A stretch of DNA of 33,153 nucleotides from NCBI GenBank assembly GCA_022709905.1, contig JAKLHY010000078.1, forward strand, positions 1 through 33,153. Direction: 5' to 3'. The translations under genes and the position numbers were made by a program. Positions within the stretch are counted from its first letter, which is position 1; each line of letters starts with the position of its first letter. The notes beneath the pieces were generated by a model. That model saw nothing but the letters and a program-made list of their open reading frames with translations, did not search any database and was not told the origin of the DNA. Positions 12,378-21,003 of the stretch are shown one piece after another. The DNA comes from Verrucomicrobiota bacterium (GTDB lineage Bacteria > Verrucomicrobiota > Verrucomicrobiia > Limisphaerales > UBA1319).

Positions 12378-15300
12378 TCAATCGCGTTCGTTCAGAGAAC
12401 AACGGAGCCGATAAAACCGGGTGGCAACGGAGGACTCCTGGAATGTTGTATAGGTCCAGATTTCGGCTTGGCCTTGATTTTGCCACTGGGCAATGAATTG
12501 CCAGCCGCCAGTCGCGAGGTTGTCGCGGGATTCGAGGATGAGGGTATGGCCCGCGGGAGCGAAAAAGCGGAGGGTGATCTGATCTCGAGAGACGGGCTGC
12601 ATTTCGAGCCAAAGGGATTGGACGGGATCGTTGGGATCGGTGCCGAGGCGGTATTCCTGGATATTGGTCAAACCATCATGATCCGCGTCCTGAATGGCAT
12701 CCGAGGCTGTGGTAGGATCGAGGGCATGGTGATTTTCCCAGTCATCGGGCATGCCGTCGTGGTCGGAATCGCCGATATTGGCGGCATTTGGAGAGGGGGA
12801 GAGAAAAGCCAGGATCGGGTTAGCGCCATCGGGCCATCGTCCCTGGGAAACGCCTTCGGTTTGCGGACCATAATCGATGGCATCGATCAGGTTGGTAGTC
12901 AGACCGTATAGACGCAGGGATTCGCCGTCCTTGTTCAACTGAAAACCGAGAACGGGTAAGGTGTCGGACTCTCTATCCTGGGCGGCCAGGGCCAGCCAGC
13001 TGGTTGCGCCAATATAACTGGCGGGCCCGAATTGGAACTTGTTGTTCCCCCAGAGGGCAGGATCATCTGTCAGGCGCAGACCGGTGAGTTGAACGGGGGT
13101 GGGGTTGGGATTATAGAGTTCGATCCAATCCGATCCGGAAGCGGGGTCGGCCATCCATTCATTGATGCGAAGCGAGCTGGGGTTACCGGTGAGTGCGGGG
13201 CTTGAATTACTCGCGCCAGGGGTGGGGTGATCCAGGAGGGGCCAGGTGTCCGCCGCGCGGCCGATGGACAAACCGGGAATCTGCGGGCCGCAAGCCAGGG
13301 TGTCAGCCAATTGGCCCAGGCTGTCCCAGAGGTAGATCTGATCTCCCATGGCAGACAGGTTCAGTCCCGTGTTCAGCGGTTGGTTGGCATCGTAGGTGGT
13401 TGTGATCGGCGACGCGGGACGACACTGGATCACGAGGTAAGAGTTGGCGCGCATTATCGTGCCGGAAGGAAATCTCCAGATGCGATTTCGACTACGATCC
13501 AATCCGAGCTCGATTCCTCCGAGATCGAGTGGCTGGGGATGCGGATTATGGAGCTCGATCCAGCCTTCTGGGCTTTCGTTTAGTTGGACCGTAGACATGG
13601 CCAGGAATTCGTTGAACAGCGGGCCGAGGGTGGAGGGGATCCGGTTGGGCGAAGACGGAGTTGCTGTGTGGGGAAAAAGCCGGAGGGTATCGCTGCCATC
13701 GGGAAATCGGCCTTCGGAAACATCGGATGCGGGGGTGGCGCAGGGTGCCTGGTCGATGAGGCGGCCTGTGGTGTCGAACAATTGGAGAAGCTTGGGGACA
13801 GTTTGGGGTTGAATCCGGGCGTGCTGAGGTCCGGGGACATCATCAAGCCAGATTTGGATGAATCCCCCGGGAGCGATGGCGGCGGGATGATTCAGAGCGG
13901 TAACCCATCCATCGATGCCCAGGGTGACGGTGTCGAGGGTAACGGGAAGTTCCGAGTCCTGGTTAAATAATTCAATCCACGGGGTCTCGGGAGTGGGCGG
14001 AGCGAACATCCACTCGTTCAGGCGAAGCCGGCTGGGGCTGGCTTGGGGGGCTCTTTGATTGGGGCTGCCCGGTGTCGGTATTGACAAGTCCCAGGAAAGG
14101 GATTCAGTCCCAAAACGACCCCAGGCATAGCCTGGGATCTGTTGGCCGAGATTGACGGCGTCGATCCGCAGACCTTGCGGATCGAGGAGATAGACCGCTC
14201 CCGCGGACTCGGGAAGGATTCCGGGGGACGCTGGACCGCTTCCCTCCTGTTCGGCCCCCAGGGAGACCAACAAGAACTCGCCGCCTGCCAGGGAAGGTCT
14301 GCCTGAACGGCCGAGTTCGATGACCGCCTCGTTCACCATCAGGCGCCAGCCGTCCAGGTGAATGGGCTCGCTTCCGCTGTTGCGGAGTTCGATCCAGCCT
14401 GAGGCGTTCGCGGGCTGGATTTGCGGGGCATGGGCGAATGCGCAGATTTCATGGAGATGAAAAGCAGGAGGATACCGTGAGGACCCGACGTGTCCGGGTG
14501 AACCGGCGGTGGATGCGCTGGCGATCCAGTTGGCGGGAAAGGCCGGTTCATCCAGGGGATTGGCCAGTTCAAGGGAGTGCCCCGCCAGGGTTTCCTGTTC
14601 AGGCCAGCCGGTTGACTTGAGGTAACGAAACGCCTGGAGAACGCGTCCTTGGGGATCGACGAGTCGCAGCCATTCACCGTTGTCGGACAGGTTGCCTTCG
14701 AAATAATCCCAGGGTTTCAGACCGGGATAGCGCAAGGCAAAGGCATCCGGAGCGAGGTCCGAGCCGATCACGATCACGGCCCCGCCTGGCAGAATGGAAC
14801 CCCAGGGAAACTGGTAGTCCACTCCTTCAATACGAATGCCGCTGACATCGATCGGGGCGGGGCTGAGATTGGCCAATTCGATGTATTCGAAGGCGGCGCC
14901 GCCCAGCGGTTGCGGCATGACTTCGGTGATGCGCAAGGGCATTCCGAACTCGCCGACATCGAACCGGGCTTCGGTGAGGGCGCTCCAGTTGGTATCGGAG
15001 AGCGTGCGCGCCATGACGACGACACTCTGGGTCAGGATCAGAGGAAAGCCGTTGGTATAGAGCCGCGCCGTGGCGGACACCGCTCCTGTGAAGGGCTCCC
15101 GAGGATCCACGTTGTTGAGGGTGTAGTAGATTGTTCCTGATGGCGCCTGGAGCGCCAGATCGAAGGGCGGGGAGACCCGTCCGTTGTGTTGACTGAAAAC
15201 GGGCGCGTTAGTGGAGGCCAGCACGCCTTCGGCCTTGCAGTGCTGAAGGACGTAGCCCCGGCGCTGCGGAATCCACGTCCGGGGGATGGTGGTGTTCATG

Positions 15301-18251
15301 CTGGGAATCACTCCGAGCAGGTTGGTCTTGAACTTCTGGTACCAGGCCAGGATCCGATCGTCCGTGAGGGCGCCGTTGTTGAAGAAATGCCGATGGACAC
15401 GATCGGCGAAGAGCCGGCGGAACTCGGGCTGTTTTTTTAGGGCTTTATAGAGGCTGGGAATCTCGCTCGTACCCGCCAGTTCATTTTTGAAAAGGTTCAA
15501 CGAAACCCGATTTACTTCGTAGAGTCCGAACGCATGCTCGGCATCCCAAACGTAGAAACGGAACAGGCCTTCGGAGGCGCGGGATCGGGCGGCCCGCCAG
15601 TTGTTATGCGGCCAATCCGCCGTCGAGGCATAGATATTGACGAGCAGGTAATCGATAAAATTGGTCACATCGAGGCGCCGGGTGATCTCCTGGTAGGCGG
15701 CCGGTTTGGTGAGGTCGTTGGTGGAGGCCATTTTTTTGAGTTGGCTCCAGGCGGTGGCGGTGCCGTCCTGGACCTCGCTCCCTTGGGCGATGACGTCCCA
15801 GTCTTCGCCTTGGCCGTGCCAGGAATGGCAGAAGTTTTTGTCGATGCGCTCGGTCGGATTGAAGTAGCCTTTGTATTCGCCGTTAATGAACAAATTAACA
15901 AAGGTTCCGTGGCTTGCGGGCTGGGCGGTATCGGCGGCCATGCGGCGGACCAATTCGTCGATGATGAACGGATTTTTCTGGTCGTTGTTGCCGGCCCGCA
16001 GGACCACCTGGTCGAACTCCGTCACCGCGCACTCCGGAAACAGCGGATATTTCAATTTGCTCGCGCCATAATCCCCCCGGAAATAGAGGCGAAACGAGAA
16101 CTTGCTCGTCGTCCGCATCCGGGGACGGAACCATTCGCTGCTGTGCACCCTCAAGCCGCTTTGGACCTGGAAACCCTCGTGGGCGGTCGAGGGCAGGTAT
16201 TCGACCGAGGTGGGGCGTTCCCATGCCAGGCCGTGTTTGGATGGATTATGGAAATCGCTGGAATTTACCGCCTGCCATCGGCCGTCCACATAAGTGCCGC
16301 CCTGGATCCCCATGATGCCCGTGCGCCCATAGAGATGATTGGTATCGGTGACCAGGGAAAGGATTGGGAGAGACCGTTGGGCGGAGGAGAGATTGACCAG
16401 GTAAGTGTGGGTGGAAGCGCGCGAGGGGAGCCATCCCGGTCGAAATGCCGCGGCCCGGACCACGCGGTTTTTCAGGATCGGGATGCCGTCCTCATATCGG
16501 ATCCCGGATTGGGCGGTGGGCTCGCTTCCATCGAGGGTATAGCGTATTTCGACATCCTTCTCGTTTGCGCTCAGGAACAAGGTGAAAGGTTGGAGAAAGA
16601 TGCCGCGTTCCACGCTGAACCTTACCGGTTGTAGGGGGCCTTGAAGGGCGGGGCCGGTATTGGGCGCGCCCGGGGTGGGTTTGGCGTAATACTGCCAATC
16701 GCTCTGGGCGTTGCGGCCAAACGAAAAGTTGACGCGTTGTTCGGGATAACCGGGGGCCAGAACGCTCACCGGTTGCCGGGGTGATTCGGGACTGAACAAG
16801 CCCAAGTATTCACCGTCGCTGTTGAGCTTGAAGTTGGTGTGAAGTCGCCGCCCGATTTGGATCAGTTTCCGGTCTTTGCCCGAGGCGAAAAGCACCAAAT
16901 ACTGGCCTGCCGACAAAGGAATCGATGGAAAAATCCACTTGCTGGGTTCTGCGGGATCATCGGTGAGTGACCAGCCGGCCAGGTCGACCCATCCGGGGCC
17001 GCGGTTATGCAACTCGATCCATCCTGGTGTTTCTCCATCTTCGTCGCGAAGTCCGTTTGTGGCGGCATTCAGGGCGAGTAACTCGTGAATGACAAGGTTT
17101 GGGAGGACAAAAGCCGGATCGAACCGGCAAGTCCATGGGGCGCCGACGAAGGCGTTTGATCGTGGCGAAAGATCCGTGATTCCATGATTCGCGCGCCAGG
17201 CAAAGCTCACTTCGCCGGGTGGGGGCGTGGTAAAACTAAAGACAAACGGCCCCGCCCCCAAGCCAACCATCGCGGTTGCCGGCGCGCCATTGACCAGGAG
17301 ATCCGACGCCTCGAGGCCAGTCACGGGTTCGCTGAACACGACCTCGACCTGGGCGAGCCGGCTCACGATCGAGCCTGGGAACGGCGTCAGTGCGGCCACG
17401 GCGGGAGGCACGGCTTCCGGTTGAACCGACAAGAGCGCCATCCGGCTGACAGCGACTCCGAGGCTGTTCGAGATGATGCATTGAAACTGGCGTCCGTCGT
17501 CCGCCAGGGTGACGGCTGGAAGCCAAAGCACCGGCCCGTTCTCACCCGGAATGATGGCGCCATCCCCTGTCCATTGGATCATCAGAGGCTCCATCCCGGT
17601 GGCCTTGACCTCGAATCGCGCTTCATCGCCCTCGGCCAGGGTCAGGTCCTGAGGTTGCGCCAGGATCAGTGGAGGAGTGGTGCTCACCACATAGGGACGC
17701 AGGCGCGAACCCGGGATGGGCCGTTCCATCGAACCGTTGGGGAGAGACCAGCCGACAGCCAGGTTGTCGCCACCACCGCCCTCTTTCTGCAAGGCTTCGA
17801 TGTAATATCGATGCCCGGCCAGGAGGTTGATGGGAGACGATTTTTGGTTCGGTTCCTTGTCCCACTGACGCGCCGCCGTCCAGCTTTGGACACGGGCAAC
17901 GAGGGTCTTGCCGGCGGCCCATTCGTCGGTGCTCAGATAGAGCTCACATTGATCGTCCCCGCTAATCCAAAAAGTGTAGGCTCCATTGGCGGGTGCCACC
18001 ACGTATCCTCGAATCCGTGTGCCGTAATTATCGCCCCAGTTTGATGGCGTTTCGAAAAGGCTCAGTGTCTCGACGTGGGACGGTTTGTCGGGGAAACCGG
18101 GGATGTTGAGCAGGGCGTCGATGGTGGTGCCGGGTGCATTCGTCCAATACTCGCCATAAAGGGTCTGGCTCGAGCCTGTTCCCGGTTGAAACAGGCCGAA
18201 TAACCAGAGAAATGCGAACCAAAAACCGCAGTGATGAACCGGGGATTTCAT
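12378..18251 (-). CDS. Giant secreted CotH-kinase / lamin-tail-domain protein
   Basis: A 1957-residue exported protein with a leader at residues 1-28. Domains in order (rough positions): PA14-like (30-190, GYVVAPANGAYTFWISGDDQ); Ig-like (195-275); Big-type domain (285-375); first lamin-tail domain (385-500); chitobiase-C-like beta domain with YTLDGSEPT (540-640); CotH kinase-like domain (650-970) with RAGNNDQ, NLFINGEYKGYF, NERID-like TERID and WDAEHAFG; second YTLNN chitobiase-C-like module (1030-1120); five more lamin-tail domains (from about 1130 to 1810), each with a W-I-E-L-(H/Y/F)-N or YIEL core; a calcium-binding DSDHDGMPDDWE / DADHDGLTNIQEY thrombospondin-3-like pair (1815-1880); and a C-terminal beta domain. 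CotH domains phosphorylate spore-coat proteins in Bacillus; in PVC and marine bacteria such architectures are common but uncharacterised. Its role here is probably at the cell surface. Confidence 0.88.
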   Translation of the reverse strand: MKSPVHHCGFWFAFLWLFGLFQPGTGSSQTLYGEYWTNAPGTTIDALLNIPGFPDKPSHVETLSLFETPSNWGDNYGTRIRGYVVAPANGAYTFWISGDDQCELYLSTDEWAAGKTLVARVQSWTAARQWDKEPNQKSSPINLLAGHRYYIEALQKEGGGGDNLAVGWSLPNGSMERPIPGSRLRPYVVSTTPPLILAQPQDLTLAEGDEARFEVKATGMEPLMIQWTGDGAIIPGENGPVLWLPAVTLADDGRQFQCIISNSLGVAVSRMALLSVQPEAVPPAVAALTPFPGSIVSRLAQVEVVFSEPVTGLEASDLLVNGAPATAMVGLGAGPFVFSFTTPPPGEVSFAWRANHGITDLSPRSNAFVGAPWTCRFDPAFVLPNLVIHELLALNAATNGLRDEDGETPGWIELHNRGPGWVDLAGWSLTDDPAEPSKWIFPSIPLSAGQYLVLFASGKDRKLIQIGRRLHTNFKLNSDGEYLGLFSPESPRQPVSVLAPGYPEQRVNFSFGRNAQSDWQYYAKPTPGAPNTGPALQGPLQPVRFSVERGIFLQPFTLFLSANEKDVEIRYTLDGSEPTAQSGIRYEDGIPILKNRVVRAAAFRPGWLPSRASTHTYLVNLSSAQRSLPILSLVTDTNHLYGRTGIMGIQGGTYVDGRWQAVNSSDFHNPSKHGLAWERPTSVEYLPSTAHEGFQVQSGLRVHSSEWFRPRMRTTSKFSFRLYFRGDYGASKLKYPLFPECAVTEFDQVVLRAGNNDQKNPFIIDELVRRMAADTAQPASHGTFVNLFINGEYKGYFNPTERIDKNFCHSWHGQGEDWDVIAQGSEVQDGTATAWSQLKKMASTNDLTKPAAYQEITRRLDVTNFIDYLLVNIYASTADWPHNNWRAARSRASEGLFRFYVWDAEHAFGLYEVNRVSLNLFKNELAGTSEIPSLYKALKKQPEFRRLFADRVHRHFFNNGALTDDRILAWYQKFKTNLLGVIPSMNTTIPRTWIPQRRGYVLQHCKAEGVLASTNAPVFSQHNGRVSPPFDLALQAPSGTIYYTLNNVDPREPFTGAVSATARLYTNGFPLILTQSVVVMARTLSDTNWSALTEARFDVGEFGMPLRITEVMPQPLGGAAFEYIELANLSPAPIDVSGIRIEGVDYQFPWGSILPGGAVIVIGSDLAPDAFALRYPGLKPWDYFEGNLSDNGEWLRLVDPQGRVLQAFRYLKSTGWPEQETLAGHSLELANPLDEPAFPANWIASASTAGSPGHVGSSRYPPAFHLHEICAFAHAPQIQPANASGWIELRNSGSEPIHLDGWRLMVNEAVIELGRSGRPSLAGGEFLLVSLGAEQEGSGPASPGILPESAGAVYLLDPQGLRIDAVNLGQQIPGYAWGRFGTESLSWDLSIPTPGSPNQRAPQASPSRLRLNEWMFAPPTPETPWIELFNQDSELPVTLDTVTLGIDGWVTALNHPAAIAPGGFIQIWLDDVPGPQHARIQPQTVPKLLQLFDTTGRLIDQAPCATPASDVSEGRFPDGSDTLRLFPHTATPSSPNRIPSTLGPLFNEFLAMSTVQLNESPEGWIELHNPHPQPLDLGGIELGLDRSRNRIWRFPSGTIMRANSYLVIQCRPASPITTTYDANQPLNTGLNLSAMGDQIYLWDSLGQLADTLACGPQIPGLSIGRAADTWPLLDHPTPGASNSSPALTGNPSSLRINEWMADPASGSDWIELYNPNPTPVQLTGLRLTDDPALWGNNKFQFGPASYIGATSWLALAAQDRESDTLPVLGFQLNKDGESLRLYGLTTNLIDAIDYGPQTEGVSQGRWPDGANPILAFLSPSPNAANIGDSDHDGMPDDWENHHALDPTTASDAIQDADHDGLTNIQEYRLGTDPNDPVQSLWLEMQPVSRDQITLRFFAPAGHTLILESRDNLATGGWQFIAQWQNQGQAEIWTYTTFQESSVATRFYRLRCSLNERD

Positions 18252-18334
18252 GGGTGTGGTGATGGGAAAACACTCCCCGGTTCATGCGCGGATGTCGGGC
18301 CCGGATTGTCCGCAACCAGAATACAGAAGAAGCC

Positions 18335-19255
18335 TCAGGACAGGTTTTTCAGGGTTCGATTGATTCGGGTGACGCTGTCGTCGACCTGTTCCTGGCTCAG
18401 CATGCCAATGGTCATGGCGTCCACAAGGTTTTCGCGGATGACGTATTGGAGGGAAGCGTCTTTTTCCTCGGGTTTCACCAGTTTTCCAGCCCCGAAGATC
18501 TTCATGCCCACGATCGCTTTGCCGTTGGCGCGCGCCGATTTGAGCGTTTGACTCACCTCTTCCACTGTTCCGTCCATCGAATATTCCCCGCCGCCTTTAT
18601 GGTTGATCCGGGCGAAAATCAGGTCAACCCAGGGATGTTCCGCCGCCGCTTTCAAGGCGCCGAAATCATGACAGGAAACCCCGAGCGCGCGGACCACGCC
18701 CTTTTGTTTGAGCTCGGATAGATCATCCCGGATGCGTTCGTATTCCTGGGGCCACCGGGAGTTGGTCATGCAGTGAATCAGGCAGACATCGATCATATCG
18801 ACCCCTAATTCCTGCCGGAAACGATCCATTTCCTCGCGGGCGCCACCCGAGGCCTTGTTCCAGTTCTCGGAGCGCGGCCAGATCTTGGTGAGTAAAACAT
18901 ATTTGTCGCGCGGCAATCCCTTAATCACGTCTTTGACAAACGGATGCGATCCGTACAGATCGGCCATGTCCATGAAATTCACCCCTTGATCCATGCTGTG
19001 ACGCAGCAAGGCATCGAGCGACGCCTTTCCGAGCCGGGTATGGGCGGAAGATCGGCTGCTGCCATTATATCCGGTGCCCTGAGCCAGGAAACTGGCTCGG
19101 ATGCCGGTTTTGCCCAGGGGCACGCGGTCCGAGGCGCTTCGGAGACGGTTCGGTGGTTCCGAACCCGCTGAAAAGACGCGTGTGGGATTGGACAACAGCA
19201 AACCGGCGCCGGCCAGGGCTGTGTGGATAAACTCGCGACGATTCGATTTGAACAT
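18335..19255 (-). CDS. Tat-exported aldo/keto reductase
   Basis: A 306-residue protein whose N-terminus SNRREFIHTALAGAGLLLSN is a twin-arginine leader, so it is probably periplasmic. The AKR barrel follows, with the catalytic tetrad placed as expected: D96 and Y101 (FMDMADLYGSH), K124 (LLTKIWP) and H161 (VCLIHCM). LGVSCHDF and the late NAD(P) segment are also visible. AKRs reduce carbonyl substrates using NAD(P)H. An exported member is unusual because the cofactor must be carried folded through Tat, which the leader would permit. It is 83 bp from the CotH/LTD start on the same strand and 95 bp from the CDGSH gene. The substrate is unknown. Confidence 0.87.
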   Translation of the reverse strand: MFKSNRREFIHTALAGAGLLLSNPTRVFSAGSEPPNRLRSASDRVPLGKTGIRASFLAQGTGYNGSSRSSAHTRLGKASLDALLRHSMDQGVNFMDMADLYGSHPFVKDVIKGLPRDKYVLLTKIWPRSENWNKASGGAREEMDRFRQELGVDMIDVCLIHCMTNSRWPQEYERIRDDLSELKQKGVVRALGVSCHDFGALKAAAEHPWVDLIFARINHKGGGEYSMDGTVEEVSQTLKSARANGKAIVGMKIFGAGKLVKPEEKDASLQYVIRENLVDAMTIGMLSQEQVDDSVTRINRTLKNLS

Positions 19256-19350
19256 AGGCTGGTTTAAAGATTTTGAAAAATCGGTCTGTTCACAACAGGC
19301 TTAAACGTTCCGGAACTCTAGATCAAAGACCGCTCGGTGGAAAGTCTTTC

Positions 19351-19590
19351 CTAGAGTTTGGCATGCGTCCCGTCGCACAGCGCCCCTTTTCGGCTGTGCT
19401 TGCATCCGCAGAAATAAACGATCCCCTCCTTGTCGGCCAGGTAAGGGACAGGGGCGAATCCGGTCCCCTGATGGGAACCGTCGCAGAACGGTTGTTTCTT
19501 GCTCTGCCCGCACGCGCACCAATAGTAGGTCTTGCCGAGTTCGACCTGAACGGGCAGGGGAGCCTTTTGGTAGATGACAGGTGGATTCAT
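19351..19590 (-). CDS. Double CDGSH iron-sulfur protein
   Basis: A 79-residue protein with two complete CDGSH motifs. C25, C27, C36 and H40 (CACGQSKKQPFCDGSH) and C61, C63, C72 and H76 (CGCKHSRKGALCDGTH) each hold a [2Fe-2S] cluster with three Cys and one His ligand, as in mitoNEET. This is the tandem, leaderless bacterial form (related to the mammalian MiNT/CISD3 arrangement), so it is cytosolic. The family takes part in electron or cluster transfer; no specific partner can be read from the neighbours. Its length is normal and all eight ligands are present. It lies upstream of and on the same strand as the aldo/keto reductase, which may be its downstream partner in one transcript. Confidence 0.93.
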   Translation of the reverse strand: MNPPVIYQKAPLPVQVELGKTYYWCACGQSKKQPFCDGSHQGTGFAPVPYLADKEGIVYFCGCKHSRKGALCDGTHAKL

Positions 19591-19722
19591 GACCGTGGGA
19601 TTCCGTAGCGTTGCATCTTATGATATTAAGTCGTTTTTTTGGCGTATAACCGCGACCAATGCCCGAAGCACTGGACGGCCCGATAATATACTCCAGATTG
19701 CGGCTTAAGCGAGGGGTCGGTT

Positions 19723-19799
19723 CTTGGAACACCCTGGCGGCTGGACACCCAAGGGCTGGATGGCGCGGGGCGATTGGGTGTTCCGGTTTGAGCCAAATG
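19723..19799. repeat. Intergenic repeat family B, copy 2, with palindromic ends
   Basis: The core TGGACACCCAAGGGCTGGAT is enclosed by a perfect 9-bp inverted repeat, GGAACACCC at 19726-19734 and GGGTGTTCC at 19776-19784. The right part GGTTTGAGCCAAAT also matches copy 1 at 12217-12281. It occupies the gap between the CDGSH and radical SAM genes, which hold divergent start sites. Confidence 0.6.
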
Positions 19800-19845
19800 G
19801 AGATCTGGACTTGGGAAGCAATGAATGAAAGGATGGAGGCCGTCC

Positions 19846-21003
19846 ATGGCCGCTGTATCTCGAGGATTTCAGGTATTGGTCAAACCCGCCGGTGCCGCGT
19901 GCAATTTGAGATGCCGCTACTGTTATTATCTTCGCAAAGGGCATCCCGGCGGGGAGGCCGGATTACCCCAAATGCCCGAGGAATTGCTCGAGGCGTACGT
20001 CGTTCAACACATGGCGGCCTCGCCCGATGAAGTAATCCGGTTCTCCTGGCATGGGGGTGAACCGCTCCTGGCGGGGCTCGAGTTTTTTGAACGAATGGTG
20101 GCCATCCAGAGGCGGCATCGACCCGCAGGGCGGGTGATTGCGAACGGCATCCAGACCAACGGCATCCTGCTGGATAACGGCTGGGGCCGATTTCTGGCCG
20201 AGGAACGCTTTTCCGTCGGGCTCAGCCTGGATGGCCCTCGGGAGATCCAGGATGAGTGTCGGATCAGCCGGAATGGATTGTCCACGTTTGAGGCGACGAT
20301 GCGCGGGTATGAGCTCTTGCGTCGGCATGGAGTTGCCACGGACATCCTTTGCGTGGTGGGGAAGCACAATGTGTGGCGGCCCGCCGAGGTGTACGGTTTT
20401 TTCAAGGAGATCGGGGCCTCCTCCGTGACCTTCCTCCCGCTGGTGATCCCTCAATCGGACGCGCCTCATGGGGTGAACCCCCTCACCGTTCCGGCGGAGG
20501 CCTGGGGCGATTTTCTCTGTGCCATATTTGACGAGTGGTTGGCCGGGGACATTGGACGAATCAAGGTGCAGATCATTGAAGAGGCGGCGCGGTCGGCCTT
20601 TGGTTTGGAGCACTCCTTGTGCCTATTCCGGCCTGTGTGTGGCGACATACCGGTTGTCGACTGCAACGGCGATTTTTATTCCTGCGATCATTTTGTGAAT
20701 CCCGAACACCGCCTGGGCAACCTCCGCGAAACATCGCTCGCGGACCTGATCGAAAGCCGCGAACAGCGGGCTTTTGGATTGGCCAAACGGGACCGGCTTC
20801 CTCGGGTCTGCCGCGTGTGCCCTGTGCTGGATATGTGTCACGGGGAATGCCCAAAAAACCGCTTCACACAAGCCCCGGACGGCGAGCCGGGACTCAATTA
20901 CCTGTGTCCGGGTTACTTGAAATTCTTCACGCACGCGCGGCCGTTCGTCGACGAGGTGGCCGCCGAATGGCGCCGGCAACGTTCGGATGATGAAGAGCGC
21001 TAA
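19846..21003 (+). CDS. Radical SAM SPASM protein, anaerobic sulfatase-maturase-like
   Basis: A 385-residue enzyme. The radical SAM cluster motif is C19-x3-C23-x2-C26 (CNLRCRYCYY). FSWHGGEPLL and SLDGP are typical anSME segments. The C-terminal SPASM region carries the auxiliary cluster cysteines (CGDIPVVDCNGDFYSCDHF; CRVCPVLDMCHGECPKNRF). anSMEs convert an active-site Cys or Ser of sulfatases into formylglycine. No sulfatase is in the window, so its client is encoded elsewhere. The ATG at 19846 follows GGAGG (19835-19839) by six bases and begins close to the usual start; the upstream ATG at 19825 lacks such a site. It ends tail-to-tail with the dienelactone hydrolase gene, with overlapping stop codons (21000-21003). 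Confidence 0.88.
   Translation: MAAVSRGFQVLVKPAGAACNLRCRYCYYLRKGHPGGEAGLPQMPEELLEAYVVQHMAASPDEVIRFSWHGGEPLLAGLEFFERMVAIQRRHRPAGRVIANGIQTNGILLDNGWGRFLAEERFSVGLSLDGPREIQDECRISRNGLSTFEATMRGYELLRRHGVATDILCVVGKHNVWRPAEVYGFFKEIGASSVTFLPLVIPQSDAPHGVNPLTVPAEAWGDFLCAIFDEWLAGDIGRIKVQIIEEAARSAFGLEHSLCLFRPVCGDIPVVDCNGDFYSCDHFVNPEHRLGNLRETSLADLIESREQRAFGLAKRDRLPRVCRVCPVLDMCHGECPKNRFTQAPDGEPGLNYLCPGYLKFFTHARPFVDEVAAEWRRQRSDDEER

Noticed and set aside
15534..16634. 366-residue plus-strand open frame opposite the CotH/LTD gene
   Set aside because: Antisense shadow of the CotH domain, no protein-like domain signature.
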